Positions 63,445 through 64,000 of a stretch of 64,000 bases of DNA are shown here, one piece after another. The position numbers and the translations under genes were made by a program. The notes under the pieces were generated by a model. The model was given only the letters and a program-made list of their open reading frames with translations, had not been told where the DNA came from and ran no database searches. Source of the stretch: Paenibacillus tundrae (lineage in GTDB: Bacteria; Bacillota; Bacilli; Paenibacillales; Paenibacillaceae); assembly GCF_030812775.1 (NCBI RefSeq), contig NZ_JAUSTI010000004.1:62001-126000 (forward strand), given 5' to 3'. Positions within the stretch are counted from its first letter, which is position 1; every line of letters starts with the position of its first letter.

Positions 63445-63726
63445 ATGATCAGACCTTTAGGTGAACGCGTATTGGTAGAACCATTGGAGCAAGAGCAAAC
63501 GACTTCTTTCGGGATCGTACTTCCGGACTCTGCTAAAGAGAAACCGCAAGAGGGTAAAGTAATTGCTGTTGGCGCTGGAGTGCTGAAAGACGGCGTACGT
63601 GTAGCTCTGGAAGTGAAAGAAGGAGACCGCGTAATCTTCTCCAAATATGCCGGTACAGAAATCAAATTCGAAGGTAAAGAATATTTGATTATGAAAGAGA
63701 GCGACATTCACGCGATTCTCGACTAA
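63445..63726 (+). CDS. groES: Co-chaperonin GroES
   Basis: The 93-residue protein is the GroES heptamer subunit. It has [20 protein letters not shown], the mobile loop [18 protein letters not shown] and [17 protein letters not shown] with a closing DIHAILD. AAAGGAGG lies well placed before the ATG. It is under the CIRCE promoter and followed by groEL. Confidence 0.97.
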   Translation: MIRPLGERVLVEPLEQEQTTSFGIVLPDSAKEKPQEGKVIAVGAGVLKDGVRVALEVKEGDRVIFSKYAGTEIKFEGKEYLIMKESDIHAILD

Positions 63727-63784
63727 TTCAAATTTTATCGGTTAACCGAACCATATAGCAGTACCATTTTAAACAATATACTAG

Positions 63785-64000
<216 letters not shown>

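Overview
The window looks like a chromosomal segment of a spore-forming Firmicute, most likely a Paenibacillus. It has strong AGGAGG-type ribosome binding sites, spore genes (an SspH-type small acid-soluble protein, a SleB-like hydrolase, a GerAB-type permease), T-box leaders, a CIRCE-controlled groES-groEL start, an LCP protein and a CapA/CapB/YwqE-type phosphoregulatory trio. Sampled ordinary coding lines are close to 48% GC. No rRNA, tRNA, CRISPR array, prophage or transposase gene was seen.

Layout. 1-8.6 kb: housekeeping and envelope genes (an RNA methylase fragment, a hydroxyacid dehydrogenase, an RNA cyclic phosphodiesterase, a cell wall hydrolase, a diacylglycerol glucosyltransferase-like enzyme), then a TetR regulator and its probable target, a YhgE/Pip-type membrane protein. 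9.1-13.7 kb: the large glutamate synthase subunit, without a small subunit nearby. 14.4-35.9 kb: an XRE regulator and a long exopolysaccharide (EPS) locus. The locus encodes a tyrosine phosphatase, Wzz-like modulator and BY-kinase, a possible EAR-type RNA, GalU, an initiating sugar transferase, a Wzy polymerase, an ALG14/ALG13-like pair, four further glycosyltransferases, a Wzx flippase, a pyruvyl transferase, ManC, Ugd, an LCP ligase, a GH74-type endoglucanase and a VanZ protein. The sugar-nucleotide genes predict UDP-Glc, UDP-GlcA and GDP-Man feeding an acidic, pyruvylated heteropolysaccharide made by the Wzx/Wzy route. 36-39.5 kb: a small Cys-rich protein with an ABC exporter, and an AI-2E transporter. 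39.8-44.3 kb: a CNNM/CBS protein, cardiolipin synthase and YitT. 44.4-49.8 kb: an NHEJ set in which Ku, the LigD-type polymerase and the ligase are three separate genes, interrupted by a GerAB-type permease and a VOC protein. 50-54 kb: sspH and the t6A/RimI group tsaE-tsaB-rimI-tsaD. 54.2-56.8 kb: two tandem Leu T-boxes and leuA. 56.9-57.2 kb: a dense DnaA-box cluster. 57.6-64 kb: ABC-F, 5-FTHF cyclo-ligase, moaC, mogA, tatA-tatC and groES-groEL(partial).

The order tsaE-tsaB-rimI-tsaD ... ABC-F - moaC - tat - groES-groEL matches what I recall of the B. subtilis ydiB-ydiC-ydiD-gcp-ydiF-moaC-tatAy-tatCy-groES-groEL region. leuA and its T-boxes therefore look inserted, and the DnaA-box cluster sits where a gcp-ydiF intergenic cluster would be expected.

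Non-coding signals of most interest are: the DnaA-box cluster; a 217-bp inverted-repeat-bounded element with two intact, one decayed and three reduced copies; a second 164-bp element inside the EPS locus; a palindrome shared by the promoters at 14980 and 36068, near the XRE gene; a matched operator pair for the TetR/YhgE module; and the candidate EAR RNA. All function calls rest on reading the translations; no database search was run.
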